In this document: positions 9,117 to 18,474 of the stretch, piece by piece | How the letters are laid out: every line of letters begins with the position of its first letter | How positions within the stretch are numbered: the stretch's first letter is position 1 | Assembly (NCBI RefSeq): GCF_015330125.1 | Contig: NZ_JADDXR010000002.1 | Location: 3,732,685-3,796,684 of the forward strand | Reading direction: 5' to 3' | Origin: Zobellia nedashkovskayae | GTDB lineage: Bacteria > Bacteroidota > Bacteroidia > Flavobacteriales > Flavobacteriaceae | Length of the DNA stretch: 64,000 bases | The notes under the pieces: generated by a model | What the model saw: only the letters and a program-made list of their open reading frames with translations | What the model was told of the DNA's origin: nothing | Databases searched by the model: none | Program-made: the position numbers and the translations under genes

Positions 9117-10414
9117 GATTTTTGCATGTCTTTGGCAACAGCTTGAACTTCGTCTAAAACCCGCAAAAGATTTTCGCCCCATAGTTGGGCAATTTCTTCT
9201 TCGGTATATCCTCTTTTTACGAGTTCAAGGGTAACATTAAAGGTTTCAGAAGCATCTGACCATCCTTTAATACCGCCACCTCCATCAAAATCAGAACTAA
9301 TACCTACATAGTCGATACCTATTAAATCGACTATGTAGTCTATGTGATTTACAAAATCGGATACGTCTACCATCGGGGGAGTATCAGGAGATTTGTCTGC
9401 TATTGCAGCTCCTATCTTTTTCACCTTAGGGTAGTTTTTCATAAAGGTTTCTTTCTGCGTATCGGTCAATGAAGAAAACTGATTACGCGTATACCATTCA
9501 AGGCCCATAGAATCTGCTACCTTTTCTAATATAGATTTCATATAGGCATTGTAGGCTTTGTCTTTTTCCGTATTCAAGTAAGAGCTAAAAGCTACGGTCT
9601 GAACAACTCCGCCGTTTTCTTTCATAAGTTTCAATTGCTCATCATCAAGGTTTCTGCTATGGTCACACAAGGCCCTTGCCGAAGAATGCGAAGCTATAAT
9701 AGGCGCTTTGGAAAGGGCTATCATCTGTTTCATAGCCTCTTTTGAAGGATGTGATACGTCTACCATAATTCCTAGTCTATTCATCTCTTTTACAGCTTCT
9801 TGCCCTAGTTTACTTAAACCATTGTGAAGCCATACGCTATCTTTCTCTCCTGTATTGGAATCACTAAATTGGCTATGACCGTTATGCGCCAATGAAATGT
9901 AACGGGCTCCAAGGTCATAATACTTTTCAAAATTTGCTAAATCATTACCCATAGGATATGCATTTTCAACACCTATCATGGCTACCTTTTTACCGGCTGC
10001 GTGTATACGTTTTACGTCATCTGAAGTTAAGGCTAGTTCTATCTTGTCCGGAGCAATTTCTTCACATAAACGGTGAATGGACTCAAACTTAGAAATAGCG
10101 TTCTCTTCAGCTTTAGCATAGCCCTCGTCGGTTAATGTATCTTGACCAGTATAAACTATAAGCCAAGTAACATCCAAACCACCTTCTTCCATTTTAGGAA
10201 GATTGATCTGTGTCTCCAGACGTTGCGTGTAGTTCAGACTATCTGTAAAATTGTGGACGTTGATATCGTTATGCGTATCAATGGTAATTACTTTTTCATG
10301 AATTCTTTTGGCTTTTTCTAACACAGTTTCTTGTTCGGTGTCTTGTCCTTTTTTATTGGTTTCGCCACAAGACAGAACAGATAAAATACTTAATAAACAG
10401 ATATAATGCTTCAT
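9113..10414 (-). CDS. membrane dipeptidase, M19 family lipoprotein
   Basis: This 433-aa zinc dipeptidase of peptidase family M19 (renal dipeptidase type) hydrolyses L-L and some L-D dipeptides. Seen: a lipoprotein signal with the lipobox LSC (C16), the first metal motif IDTHNDIN near residue 46, the bridging Glu region (AMIGVENAYP), the histidine segments SLAHNGHSQ, VDVSHPS and ASHSSARAL, and the C-terminal ISSDFDGGG. These make a complete active site. Anchoring to the periplasmic or outer-membrane face is inferred from the lipobox. It has its own promoter and runs convergent to the thioesterase gene. Confidence 0.92.
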   Translation of the reverse strand: MKHYICLLSILSVLSCGETNKKGQDTEQETVLEKAKRIHEKVITIDTHNDINVHNFTDSLNYTQRLETQINLPKMEEGGLDVTWLIVYTGQDTLTDEGYAKAEENAISKFESIHRLCEEIAPDKIELALTSDDVKRIHAAGKKVAMIGVENAYPMGNDLANFEKYYDLGARYISLAHNGHSQFSDSNTGEKDSVWLHNGLSKLGQEAVKEMNRLGIMVDVSHPSKEAMKQMIALSKAPIIASHSSARALCDHSRNLDDEQLKLMKENGGVVQTVAFSSYLNTEKDKAYNAYMKSILEKVADSMGLEWYTRNQFSSLTDTQKETFMKNYPKVKKIGAAIADKSPDTPPMVDVSDFVNHIDYIVDLIGIDYVGISSDFDGGGGIKGWSDASETFNVTLELVKRGYTEEEIAQLWGENLLRVLDEVQAVAKDMQKS

Positions 10415-10608
10415 ATTGATATGGTTTTAACCTACAATTTAGGCACTTTGACAACATGTAGAGCCCTCTAGGGAACATAAAGTTGCTCACCCTTTGATAA
10501 AAAGTGAATTTTACTTTTCTAGCATATTTTACTTAAAGAATATATAAATGAAGTAATGAAAAAATAGCAATATATCAGTCCCATTCTTATTAACCTAAAC
10601 TACCCAAA

Positions 10609-11343
10609 TTGAAAACGAAAAACCTACTTTTCCAATTATCGGATTTAGAGTCGAGCCTTACTAATTTTTCATCTGAAAAATTAACTACAGAAGAGGCTTT
10701 CCATTTAAAAATATCTTTTCAGCATTTTAAAAAAAATCTTTTAGAAATGGTCTTCCTGTCTAGGGAGAGCAGTAATGATTCTGGCAACGCTAGTCAAGAA
10801 AAAAAATCAATAGCAAGAACCAATGAGTTTGAAACTGCTTACCCAGAAATAGATTTGCAGACATACGAAGCTATTGTGGAACACCATAAATCTTATGGTA
10901 ATGTTTTAAAAGACCTTGAAATTAATACTGCTATGGACGAAAAAGATTTTTTGATTTTTAAAGGAAAGACCAACGACAACCAAAATAGTGATACTCAAAT
11001 AGACTTATGTATAATTCTAGATGAATGCATGGGCGAAATGGCCCTTTTGCGTGAGTTGATTACTCTTTTTATTGGTAATGCCCTTGAATTCATGGGAGCC
11101 GCTAAAATTCACCTTCAGAGTGAAGATTTTGAACAGTTAGATTTTGCTGCACATAAAATAAAGGCAGGATTGGCAATGATGAGAACAGACAGTCTACTCG
11201 AAATTGTTGTCCAGATTCAAAAAGGATGCAAAATAGACCAAGACCCAAAGCACCTAGAGTTTCTTTGCAAGTGCTTTAATGAAGAATTTCCTAAAGTTAA
11301 GGAGGCATTAGATAGTGCATACGTGGAGTTGAGCAACAACTAA
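10609..11343 (+). CDS. Hpt-domain phosphotransfer protein at the head of the exopolysaccharide operon
   Basis: This 244-aa protein has an unassigned N-terminal region (about residues 1-130) and a C-terminal histidine phosphotransfer domain (about 135-235). Seen: the Hpt signature with the phosphoacceptor H182 in AAHKIKAGLAMM. No kinase or ATPase domain is present, so the phosphoryl group must come from a kinase elsewhere. The start is a TTG at 10609; no upstream in-frame ATG is available. It lies 11 bases before a lone receiver gene, and the pair opens a run of six tightly packed genes, suggesting post-translational or assembly control of polysaccharide synthesis. Confidence 0.8.
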   Translation: MKTKNLLFQLSDLESSLTNFSSEKLTTEEAFHLKISFQHFKKNLLEMVFLSRESSNDSGNASQEKKSIARTNEFETAYPEIDLQTYEAIVEHHKSYGNVLKDLEINTAMDEKDFLIFKGKTNDNQNSDTQIDLCIILDECMGEMALLRELITLFIGNALEFMGAAKIHLQSEDFEQLDFAAHKIKAGLAMMRTDSLLEIVVQIQKGCKIDQDPKHLEFLCKCFNEEFPKVKEALDSAYVELSNN

Positions 11344-11354
11344 AATCTGCAACA

Positions 11355-11726
11355 ATGATTAGAAAGAAATTATTGTTGGCGGAAGATGATGAGTTACTCG
11401 CATCTCTACTCAACTTTCGACTAAAAAAAGGAGGGTATGATGTTAGCCATAGCGCCAACGGAAAAGAAGTTAAGGAATACCTATCTAGTACTATGCCGGA
11501 TATCATAGTGAGCGATATTATGATGCCCTATTTCTCTGGCATGGAACTTATTGCATACGTCCGTAAAGAATTGAATTCCCAAATACCCATAATCATTATA
11601 TCGTCTGCGGGAAACGAAGAAAACGTATTGAATGCATTTGAATTGGGCGCTAACGACTTTATATCAAAACCAGTAAGTCCGTCAGAACTATTGGTGCGCG
11701 TTGCCCGCGAACTGAACAAAAACTAA
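11355..11726 (+). CDS. single-domain response regulator receiver
   Basis: This 123-aa protein is a complete CheY-like receiver with no output domain. Seen: the acidic pair D11-D12, the phosphoacceptor D54 in IIVSDIMMP, the switch Ser region (IIISSAGNEEN) and K105 in ISKPVSPSE. Lacking a DNA-binding or catalytic domain, it should act by protein contact. The neighbouring Hpt protein is the obvious phospho-donor, and the HEAT-repeat scaffold encoded one base downstream is a candidate target; both links are inferred from gene order. Confidence 0.9.
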   Translation: MIRKKLLLAEDDELLASLLNFRLKKGGYDVSHSANGKEVKEYLSSTMPDIIVSDIMMPYFSGMELIAYVRKELNSQIPIIIISSAGNEENVLNAFELGANDFISKPVSPSELLVRVARELNKN

Positions 11727-11727
11727 T

Positions 11728-14655
11728 TTGTTAGATACCTACGGCACATACAACGGGGTGGCTTTTATAACGGCACCTAAGATAAACACAGATGTTCTGT
11801 GGGCTTTATCTATATTTTTTGTTGGCCTTGCTGTAATCTATTTTCTCTCCGTTTTCTTTTTTAGGAATAGGATATCTGGGACGGCTTCACGAGCCAAACA
11901 AAGTAAAAAGGAACTTTCACCAATGATTAGTGAGTTCTTGTTTTATGAAGAGGATGCCAATAAGGATGAAAAATCTCATTACATCTCCCTTAAAATTGAA
12001 ATACGTGAATTACTTAAAAACGATTTCAATAGAAAAATACTAGTAGAAGTACTTTTAGACCTGAGAAAGGATGTTTCTGGAGATACACAAACGCGACTCT
12101 TTGCTCTGTATCAAGATTTAGGACTTGAAAAAGATGCTTTCAAAAAACTGAAAAGCTGGCATTGGGAGGTTGTCTCAAAAGGTATTTTAGAACTTACCCA
12201 AATGCAGGTTGAAACTGCCTATAGTTTCATAACCAAATTTATTAATCACAAAACAGCTACGATTAGAAAGCAGGCAGAAATTGCCACGGTCACATTAAAA
12301 CCAGAGGGAATTAATTATTTTCTGGACACAACGCGCTATAAAATATCTGAATGGCAACAATTAAAGTTGCTTGACGTGATTCGTAATCAAGAAGGTTTTG
12401 AGCCACCTAGGTTTAGAATGTGGCTTACTTCAAAAAACAAGCATGTGGTACTTTTTTCCTTAAGGCTTATAAAATATTACAATCAGAATGATGCAAATGC
12501 GTCTCTTATAGAACTGCTAAAGCATAAGGACAATCAAATTAAGCAAGAGGCAATTAGCTGTATTAAAGAGTTTTATGTTACAGAGGCTATACCTACGCTT
12601 AAATCGATTTTTAAAAAATCCAATACATATAGTAAGATTGCCGTTTTAGGTGCCATTGCTGAAATAGGAAGTCTTGATGACCTTGGTTTCTTAAACGAAA
12701 TCGTGAAGGGAGAAGGCGATTTTTTAGTTTCCAGTAAGGCTTTGTTAGCTATAAATACTATTGCACCAGAGAGTGTTATGCCATCCGAAGGGATTGAGGT
12801 TTCAAAAGAGTATGAAGCTATTAATAAAGAAGAACATATAAAATTTGATACTACTGAAAATGTTGGAATTGAATTACCTGAAGTTGCTGCAGCTCCCATA
12901 GAGATTACAGAAAAAATAAGTACTGCTACTATTGTTGAGAATAATGAAGAAATAGATGCGGTAGAAGAAATAGCATCAATTCTAGATGATAATGAGCCAG
13001 AAGAGATATCTAATGATGTTCATGTTAAAATAAGTATAGACCATTCAATAGAGGAAATTAGGGAGCAGATAATCTTGAAAGAAGAGTTACCTGAGAATAC
13101 CGAAAATAAAATAGAGAAAGAAAAAGAAGATTCTGAACCAGAGCAAATCGAAGTTTTACAAGTAACCGAGATAATTGTTGTTGACCCTATTGTGGTCTCA
13201 GGTATTCCAACGAAAATAAGGAATTCACAAGCGGAAATATTTTCAGAACATTCGTTAAGGTTCGATTTTTTACCTCTTGTAACAAATGATAAAACACACC
13301 ATAACCATACTATACCAAAATACAGACCCATGGCAGATTCAGAAAACACCAGCCGCGACATTAATAAGATTGATGTTGAATTCGATGAAATCAATTCTAT
13401 TATTCAATCTGATGCTACAATAGATAACCCAGATTTTGACGTTTCTAAAATCGATTTTCTTCCCCTTGTAGTAGATGAGCAGAAAGTAGAAAAAGAAATA
13501 TCTGAAGCTAGTACTTTAGAAGATAATGAAGACCTACACGGACTTATTAACGAAATTAACGAGCTTAATTTTTTGCCAATAGTTATGGATAACGAGGTTG
13601 TGGATGAACAACATGTTGTTGATACAGCGCCTGAGGAAGTAGAGAGTAAAAATACAAATAGTTTAGAAGGTTATACGCTATCTGATTTTGAGGTTCAGTT
13701 TGAAAATACGAAAAACTCAATTCCAGAAGTAGAAGAGGAAAAAGAACAAATTCCAGAAGAGAATAATAATACCAGTCAACTAGGGCCTGTTGTTAATGAC
13801 TCTGAAGATGTAATATCTTGGCTATTGGCAGAAAATGAACTTCGGGAAAATGAATTAGAAAATGATACCGTAGAACCTATAGAGCCCATTAAACCATTTG
13901 CTGATTTAATTCCAGAACCCATTTATTACAATGAACATGAAGCATATATGATGGGACTTCTTGATGATTTGGAAGAAATGGGCGATCATCGTGAGATACC
14001 ATTGTTACAAGAGCTTTTGGCAGAAGAAAACCAGAGTTTTATAAAAGACCGTATTACAGGTCTTATAGAGCAGTTTTCATATACTGAAAAAACAATAAAG
14101 AAAACCAGTAGTAAAACACCCGTAGAGCGGGAAATGGAGATGCCGGCATTTAATGTCTTTGCCGATTTATTCAAGAATGTGGATACAGAATCTAAGCTGT
14201 TGCTTTTAGATGAGATTGTTTCGGTTGGAGATGAAAAGGAGATTACTTTTTTAGATGGTCTGTTAGGCGATTCTGATTTAGAAATTAGGGCCAAGGCACA
14301 AGAAGTTTTAAAATTGCTAGTCGAAAAAGTTTCTAGAAAAACCGAATTTGAGAAAGACCTTATACCAAGACCAATGGGAGAATTACCTATTGACCTTTCT
14401 ATATTAGAACCATTTATAGAATCTAAGACTAAGAAAGAGTACTTCAAATCCAAGAAAACTGCTTTTATTCCAAGAGACTCAGATACTCTAGATTTTGATT
14501 TTGAATTGGAAGACACCGAGGTACTTGATAAAAGATACGATAAAAAAGTATTGGATATTCAAGTTGAAGCTAATGAAGTGTCCTCTAACGATAATTCATT
14601 TTTAACCAATATCATAGATTTTCCAAAAAAGCTTATTGGTAAGTTTAATGGATAG
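11728..14655 (+). CDS. membrane-anchored HEAT-repeat scaffold protein with long acidic linker
   Basis: This 975-aa protein starts at a TTG directly after the receiver stop codon. Seen: one membrane segment near residues 24-46, a first block of HEAT/armadillo-like helical pairs (about 75-345), a very acidic, low-complexity linker (about 360-715) and a second shorter HEAT block (about 730-890). The linker holds three spaced copies of a short motif around FLPLV (F512-D521, I575-E584, L613-N622). HEAT arrays bind proteins, so it may connect the receiver to the glycosyltransferase encoded next, with which it overlaps by 8 bases. That role is inferred; no enzymatic motif is visible. Confidence 0.8.
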   Translation: MLDTYGTYNGVAFITAPKINTDVLWALSIFFVGLAVIYFLSVFFFRNRISGTASRAKQSKKELSPMISEFLFYEEDANKDEKSHYISLKIEIRELLKNDFNRKILVEVLLDLRKDVSGDTQTRLFALYQDLGLEKDAFKKLKSWHWEVVSKGILELTQMQVETAYSFITKFINHKTATIRKQAEIATVTLKPEGINYFLDTTRYKISEWQQLKLLDVIRNQEGFEPPRFRMWLTSKNKHVVLFSLRLIKYYNQNDANASLIELLKHKDNQIKQEAISCIKEFYVTEAIPTLKSIFKKSNTYSKIAVLGAIAEIGSLDDLGFLNEIVKGEGDFLVSSKALLAINTIAPESVMPSEGIEVSKEYEAINKEEHIKFDTTENVGIELPEVAAAPIEITEKISTATIVENNEEIDAVEEIASILDDNEPEEISNDVHVKISIDHSIEEIREQIILKEELPENTENKIEKEKEDSEPEQIEVLQVTEIIVVDPIVVSGIPTKIRNSQAEIFSEHSLRFDFLPLVTNDKTHHNHTIPKYRPMADSENTSRDINKIDVEFDEINSIIQSDATIDNPDFDVSKIDFLPLVVDEQKVEKEISEASTLEDNEDLHGLINEINELNFLPIVMDNEVVDEQHVVDTAPEEVESKNTNSLEGYTLSDFEVQFENTKNSIPEVEEEKEQIPEENNNTSQLGPVVNDSEDVISWLLAENELRENELENDTVEPIEPIKPFADLIPEPIYYNEHEAYMMGLLDDLEEMGDHREIPLLQELLAEENQSFIKDRITGLIEQFSYTEKTIKKTSSKTPVEREMEMPAFNVFADLFKNVDTESKLLLLDEIVSVGDEKEITFLDGLLGDSDLEIRAKAQEVLKLLVEKVSRKTEFEKDLIPRPMGELPIDLSILEPFIESKTKKEYFKSKKTAFIPRDSDTLDFDFELEDTEVLDKRYDKKVLDIQVEANEVSSNDNSFLTNIIDFPKKLIGKFNG

Positions 14656-16078
14656 TACTCTCTTTAATATAATCCTAGATTACATAAACATCGTTTTCTT
14701 GATGTTTACCGTAACTCTATTTACGTTATTTACCATAATGGGCTTTCTATCCACTAGAAATTCCATCCATTATAGAAAGAAAAATAGTTTTGGCAATCTT
14801 TCTAGGGTTATGGCCTCTCCTTTGGCACCAAGTATCACCATTATTGCCCCAGCTTACAATGAAGGAATGACCATTGTTGAGAACATAAGATCACTTATGT
14901 CGCTTCGTTATGTAAACTACGAGGTCATGGTGGTTAATGATGGTAGTAAAGATGATACGCTTCAAAAGATGATTGATGCGTACGACCTTGTTAAAATCGA
15001 CCAAAAAATTGACCCGAACTGGAAGAATAAACCTATTCGTGGTATTTACAAATCGCCTCACAGAGCTTTTTCAAAGCTAACTGTCATCGATAAAGAAAAC
15101 GGAGGAAAGTCCGACGCCTTAAATACAGGTATGGCGCTTTCTACTAACCGTTACGTAGGCTGTATAGATGTAGATTGTCTTTTGCTTCCTGATGCTTTGT
15201 TACATGTAGTGAAATCATTTTATCAACGTTCAGAAAAAAGGGTGATAGCCGTAGGCGGTGTTATACGAGTGGCCAACTCTTGTGTAATAGAAGGTGGCCA
15301 GCTTGAAGAAATACGTTTACCGACTAATTGGCTGGCAAGGTTTCAATTATTAGAATATACGCGCTCCTTTATTTTAGGAAGAATGGCTTGGGGCAGTATA
15401 GATAGTCTTCTAATTATATCCGGTGCATTTGGTTTTTTTGACCGTGAGATTGCGTTAGCTGTTGGTGGTTATGATACAGGTACCGTTGGAGAAGACATGG
15501 AGATTGTTTTTAAGATGCGTAGATATATGCATGACAGGAAAGAACCCTATACCATAGAATACATTCCCGATCCTCTCTGTTGGACGGAAGTGCCGGAAGA
15601 TTTGAAAATATTGGTCAACCAAAGAGATCGGTGGGCGAGAGGTAATCTAGAGACTTTATTCAAGCACAAAGACATGTTCTTTAATTCCAAATATGGCCGT
15701 TTAGGGTTATTAAGCTACCCATATTGGTTTTTTTATGAATGGCTGGCACCACTCATGGAGTTCTTTGGTTTTTTTACCATAATACTCTTCGTTTATTTAG
15801 GGATTCTAAATTGGGATTTCTTTATCGCCATTACGGCAATGGTATATATATTCTCTGTTATGTTTTCGTTTTATGCCATTCTTTGGGATGTGTACAGCTA
15901 TAACGAGTACAAGAAAACAAAAGATATTTTAACACTAATGCTCTGCGCCATCATAGAGCCCATATTTTTTCACCCCATCGTAGTATGGTCAGCAGTTAGA
16001 GGAAATTATAAGAAGTTGTTCAGAATTAAATCGGGCTGGGGATCTCAGGTACGTAAAGGCTTTGCAAAAGCCGCTTAA
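14648..16078 (+). CDS. processive family 2 glycosyltransferase (polysaccharide synthase, YaiP/PgaC-like)
   Basis: This 476-aa membrane glycosyltransferase should polymerise a beta-linked polysaccharide from a nucleotide sugar and pass it across the inner membrane. Seen: an N-terminal membrane segment (about residues 8-33), the GT-A fold with NDGS (97), the DxD-type metal site around DVDC (174-177), GEDME (281) supplying the catalytic Asp, and the processivity motif QRDRW (325-329). Several C-terminal membrane segments follow. No PilZ domain is present, so direct c-di-GMP control is unlikely. A TTG at 14636 is an alternative start; the ATG at 14648 overlaps the preceding gene by 8 bases. In E. 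coli a similar GT2 (yaiP) neighbours yaiO, as here. Confidence 0.88.
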   Translation: MDSTLFNIILDYINIVFLMFTVTLFTLFTIMGFLSTRNSIHYRKKNSFGNLSRVMASPLAPSITIIAPAYNEGMTIVENIRSLMSLRYVNYEVMVVNDGSKDDTLQKMIDAYDLVKIDQKIDPNWKNKPIRGIYKSPHRAFSKLTVIDKENGGKSDALNTGMALSTNRYVGCIDVDCLLLPDALLHVVKSFYQRSEKRVIAVGGVIRVANSCVIEGGQLEEIRLPTNWLARFQLLEYTRSFILGRMAWGSIDSLLIISGAFGFFDREIALAVGGYDTGTVGEDMEIVFKMRRYMHDRKEPYTIEYIPDPLCWTEVPEDLKILVNQRDRWARGNLETLFKHKDMFFNSKYGRLGLLSYPYWFFYEWLAPLMEFFGFFTIILFVYLGILNWDFFIAITAMVYIFSVMFSFYAILWDVYSYNEYKKTKDILTLMLCAIIEPIFFHPIVVWSAVRGNYKKLFRIKSGWGSQVRKGFAKAA

Positions 16079-16086
16079 AATTAGAA

Positions 16087-18474
16087 ATGAATACAAGTAC
16101 AATAGATAGATATTCTTTAAAGCACTACACAAGATTGATGATTTCTTTCTTCGGTAGTCTTTTGGTGCTTACTATTTATCAATATACAACGCTATATTTT
16201 AAGGGTGTAGTGGATGTTATTTTTGGAACCAGCTTTCTAATAGCCATAGTACATCAAATAGGTTTCACGTCTTTAATTGGTGTTATACTGGCCTTTCCTT
16301 TCAATTTTTGGGAAAACCTGCGTCCACGCTATGGTTTCAATTTAATTTCCGCAATACTTCTTCTACTTTTAATTATAGAAGCTATGCTTATAAGCTATTT
16401 CTGTACGGCCTTAGTTCCTTTGGGGTCAGATTTATTGGGATATAGCTTCAATGATATTCAAATGACTATTAAAAATTCTGGAGGAATATCCTGGATGCTT
16501 CCTGTAGCACTGGTGGCTATAATAGGCATGTTTTACGGATTTTATAAGGTAACGTCAAAACATTACCATCACATTAGTAAAATGTATCCGTTTACTATTA
16601 TTCTATTTAGCATGTTCATGGCTACACTTTTTATTGAGGGTAAGCCTATTAACCATAATAAGACACAATACCTAGCACTCAACCTTTATGATACTTCTAC
16701 GGAAGATACTTCGTATAACTCAGATGTAGAGTATCCATTAATTAAGTCAAAACCCATAGAGAATGTTTTAGGTGATTATTTTGAACTCAAAGAAGAAAAA
16801 CCCAATATCGTTTTCATAATGGTAGAAGGGCTAGGTAGGGATTTTGTTGGAGAAGGGGCCGAATATGGTGGTTTCACTCCTTTTTTGGATTCCCTTACTA
16901 CCAGGTCTTTGTATTGGGAGAACTGCTTAAGCAACACGGGACGTACTTTTGGTGTATTACCATCTCTACTGGGTTCGTTACCTTTTGGTAAAAGCGGATT
17001 TATGGAGCTTGAAAAATATCCAAATAAACTCACCTTGTTCAGTATTTTAAAGAACAATGGGTACCATACTTCATTCTACCAAGGCACCAATAGCTCTTTT
17101 GACAATGTAGATCGATTTTTACAGAGCGAAAACGTAGATTTTGTTTTAGATAAGTCAGGGTTTGGAAATAAGTATCAAATGCAGGAAGAAGATGCCGCGG
17201 GTACCTCATGGGGCTACCCTGACAAAGAACTTTTTAAAAAGAGTATGAGTTTGCCACGGGCAGCAGAACAGCCGCGTATGGAGGTTTATATGACTATTAG
17301 TACTCATGAGCCGTTTCTTCCGCCCAATCAAGATTTTTACGAAGCCAAAGTAGCCAAGATATTAGATCAGGGCAGTTATGAGGGAAAGGTAGAAAGAGTA
17401 ATAGAAAAGAACGAGAATGTTTTTGCTACGCTACTTTATACGGATAATGCATTAAAATATGTTTTAGAAGAATATAAAAAGCAACCCAATTATGACAACA
17501 CGATTTTTGTTATTACCGGAGACCACAGATTAATACCGATACCACAACGGAATAATATAAGTCGGTTTCATGTACCGCTTATTATGTACAGTCCGCTTTT
17601 GAAGAAAACTAAGAAAATGAGTGCGGTCAATTCTCATTTTGATGTTACTCCAACATTATTGGCCCTTCTTGAGGCTAAATACGAACTTAAAACCCCTAAA
17701 GAAGTGGCATGGATGGGCAATGCGTTAGATATGAGCGAAGAGTTTCGTTCAATTAAGAACATTCCTCTAATGCGTAATAAGAACGAATTGAAAGAATTTG
17801 TTGACGGGGAAAAACTTTACTCTGATGGGTCCGTTTATTCTTTAGATGAGAATATGGATTTAGGTTCCACTTTTGGTGGTTCTAAAAGTGAAAGCAAGAT
17901 GCAATCGTTTAAAGCTATGAACGCTTATGTGACGAACAATAATAAAATAATTCCTAATGACTTAGCTGTGTTTACAGTAAAAGAAGAAAAATTTACTGAT
18001 AGTGAAACCATTTGGATCAACAGTGTTTATAATGGACAGGATTCAGACAAAGGTTATTTCATAGCAAGAGACCTTGCCTTTGATAAAAAATTTGATAAAG
18101 CCTTATTACTGTGCAAATACATCTTATCGGATGTTCCTAGCCATATAGACACTAAGATTCTAATGGGTAGGGTAAATGTTTGGCAAGGTAATTATGATAC
18201 GTCCATCAAATTATTAAATGAATGTATTAAAATGAATCCAAATTATATTGATTCATATGCTGCTTTGTTTGATGTTTATTTCTGGTCAGAACGTTCAAAA
18301 GAAGCTTTAGAACTTATAAAAACGGTACAGGAGAATAGTGCAAGTGCTCATGAAATCGAAGATAAAATAGAGCGTGCACGTAATCAGGCAAGAAAGAAAA
18401 GAATTACTGCCTTTCTAGATAAAATTAAGAACACAGATACGGAGACGGCTATAAATTCGTTTGAATCAGAATGA
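16087..18474 (+). CDS. LTA-synthase-like phosphoglycerol transferase with C-terminal TPRs
   Basis: This 795-aa protein belongs to the alkaline phosphatase/sulfatase superfamily, LtaS/OpgB branch, which moves phosphoglycerol (or phosphoethanolamine) from lipids to glycans. Seen: five or six membrane segments in residues 15-185, then a periplasmic catalytic domain with E247, the candidate nucleophile T287 in NTGRTFG, H407 and the metal pair D479-H480 (TGDHR). The arrangement E, T, DH is that of LtaS and argues against a sulfatase, which would carry a Cys/Ser formylglycine site. A TPR-like region (about 655-765) ends the protein, unusual for LtaS and similar to the start of the next gene product. 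Its stop overlaps the yaiO-like start (ATGA). Confidence 0.82.
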   Translation: MNTSTIDRYSLKHYTRLMISFFGSLLVLTIYQYTTLYFKGVVDVIFGTSFLIAIVHQIGFTSLIGVILAFPFNFWENLRPRYGFNLISAILLLLLIIEAMLISYFCTALVPLGSDLLGYSFNDIQMTIKNSGGISWMLPVALVAIIGMFYGFYKVTSKHYHHISKMYPFTIILFSMFMATLFIEGKPINHNKTQYLALNLYDTSTEDTSYNSDVEYPLIKSKPIENVLGDYFELKEEKPNIVFIMVEGLGRDFVGEGAEYGGFTPFLDSLTTRSLYWENCLSNTGRTFGVLPSLLGSLPFGKSGFMELEKYPNKLTLFSILKNNGYHTSFYQGTNSSFDNVDRFLQSENVDFVLDKSGFGNKYQMQEEDAAGTSWGYPDKELFKKSMSLPRAAEQPRMEVYMTISTHEPFLPPNQDFYEAKVAKILDQGSYEGKVERVIEKNENVFATLLYTDNALKYVLEEYKKQPNYDNTIFVITGDHRLIPIPQRNNISRFHVPLIMYSPLLKKTKKMSAVNSHFDVTPTLLALLEAKYELKTPKEVAWMGNALDMSEEFRSIKNIPLMRNKNELKEFVDGEKLYSDGSVYSLDENMDLGSTFGGSKSESKMQSFKAMNAYVTNNNKIIPNDLAVFTVKEEKFTDSETIWINSVYNGQDSDKGYFIARDLAFDKKFDKALLLCKYILSDVPSHIDTKILMGRVNVWQGNYDTSIKLLNECIKMNPNYIDSYAALFDVYFWSERSKEALELIKTVQENSASAHEIEDKIERARNQARKKRITAFLDKIKNTDTETAINSFESE

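Noticed and set aside
10450-10520. Promoter for the Hpt gene around 10493-10519 (TTTG and TACTTTTC)
   Set aside because: Spacing of 15 bases is too short for the consensus and the -7 box has a mismatch, so I do not list it.
16087-18474. Reading the transferase as a true sulfatase
   Set aside because: The formylglycine C/S-x-P-S-R site is absent; the Thr nucleophile, E247 and DH pair follow the LtaS/OpgB pattern.
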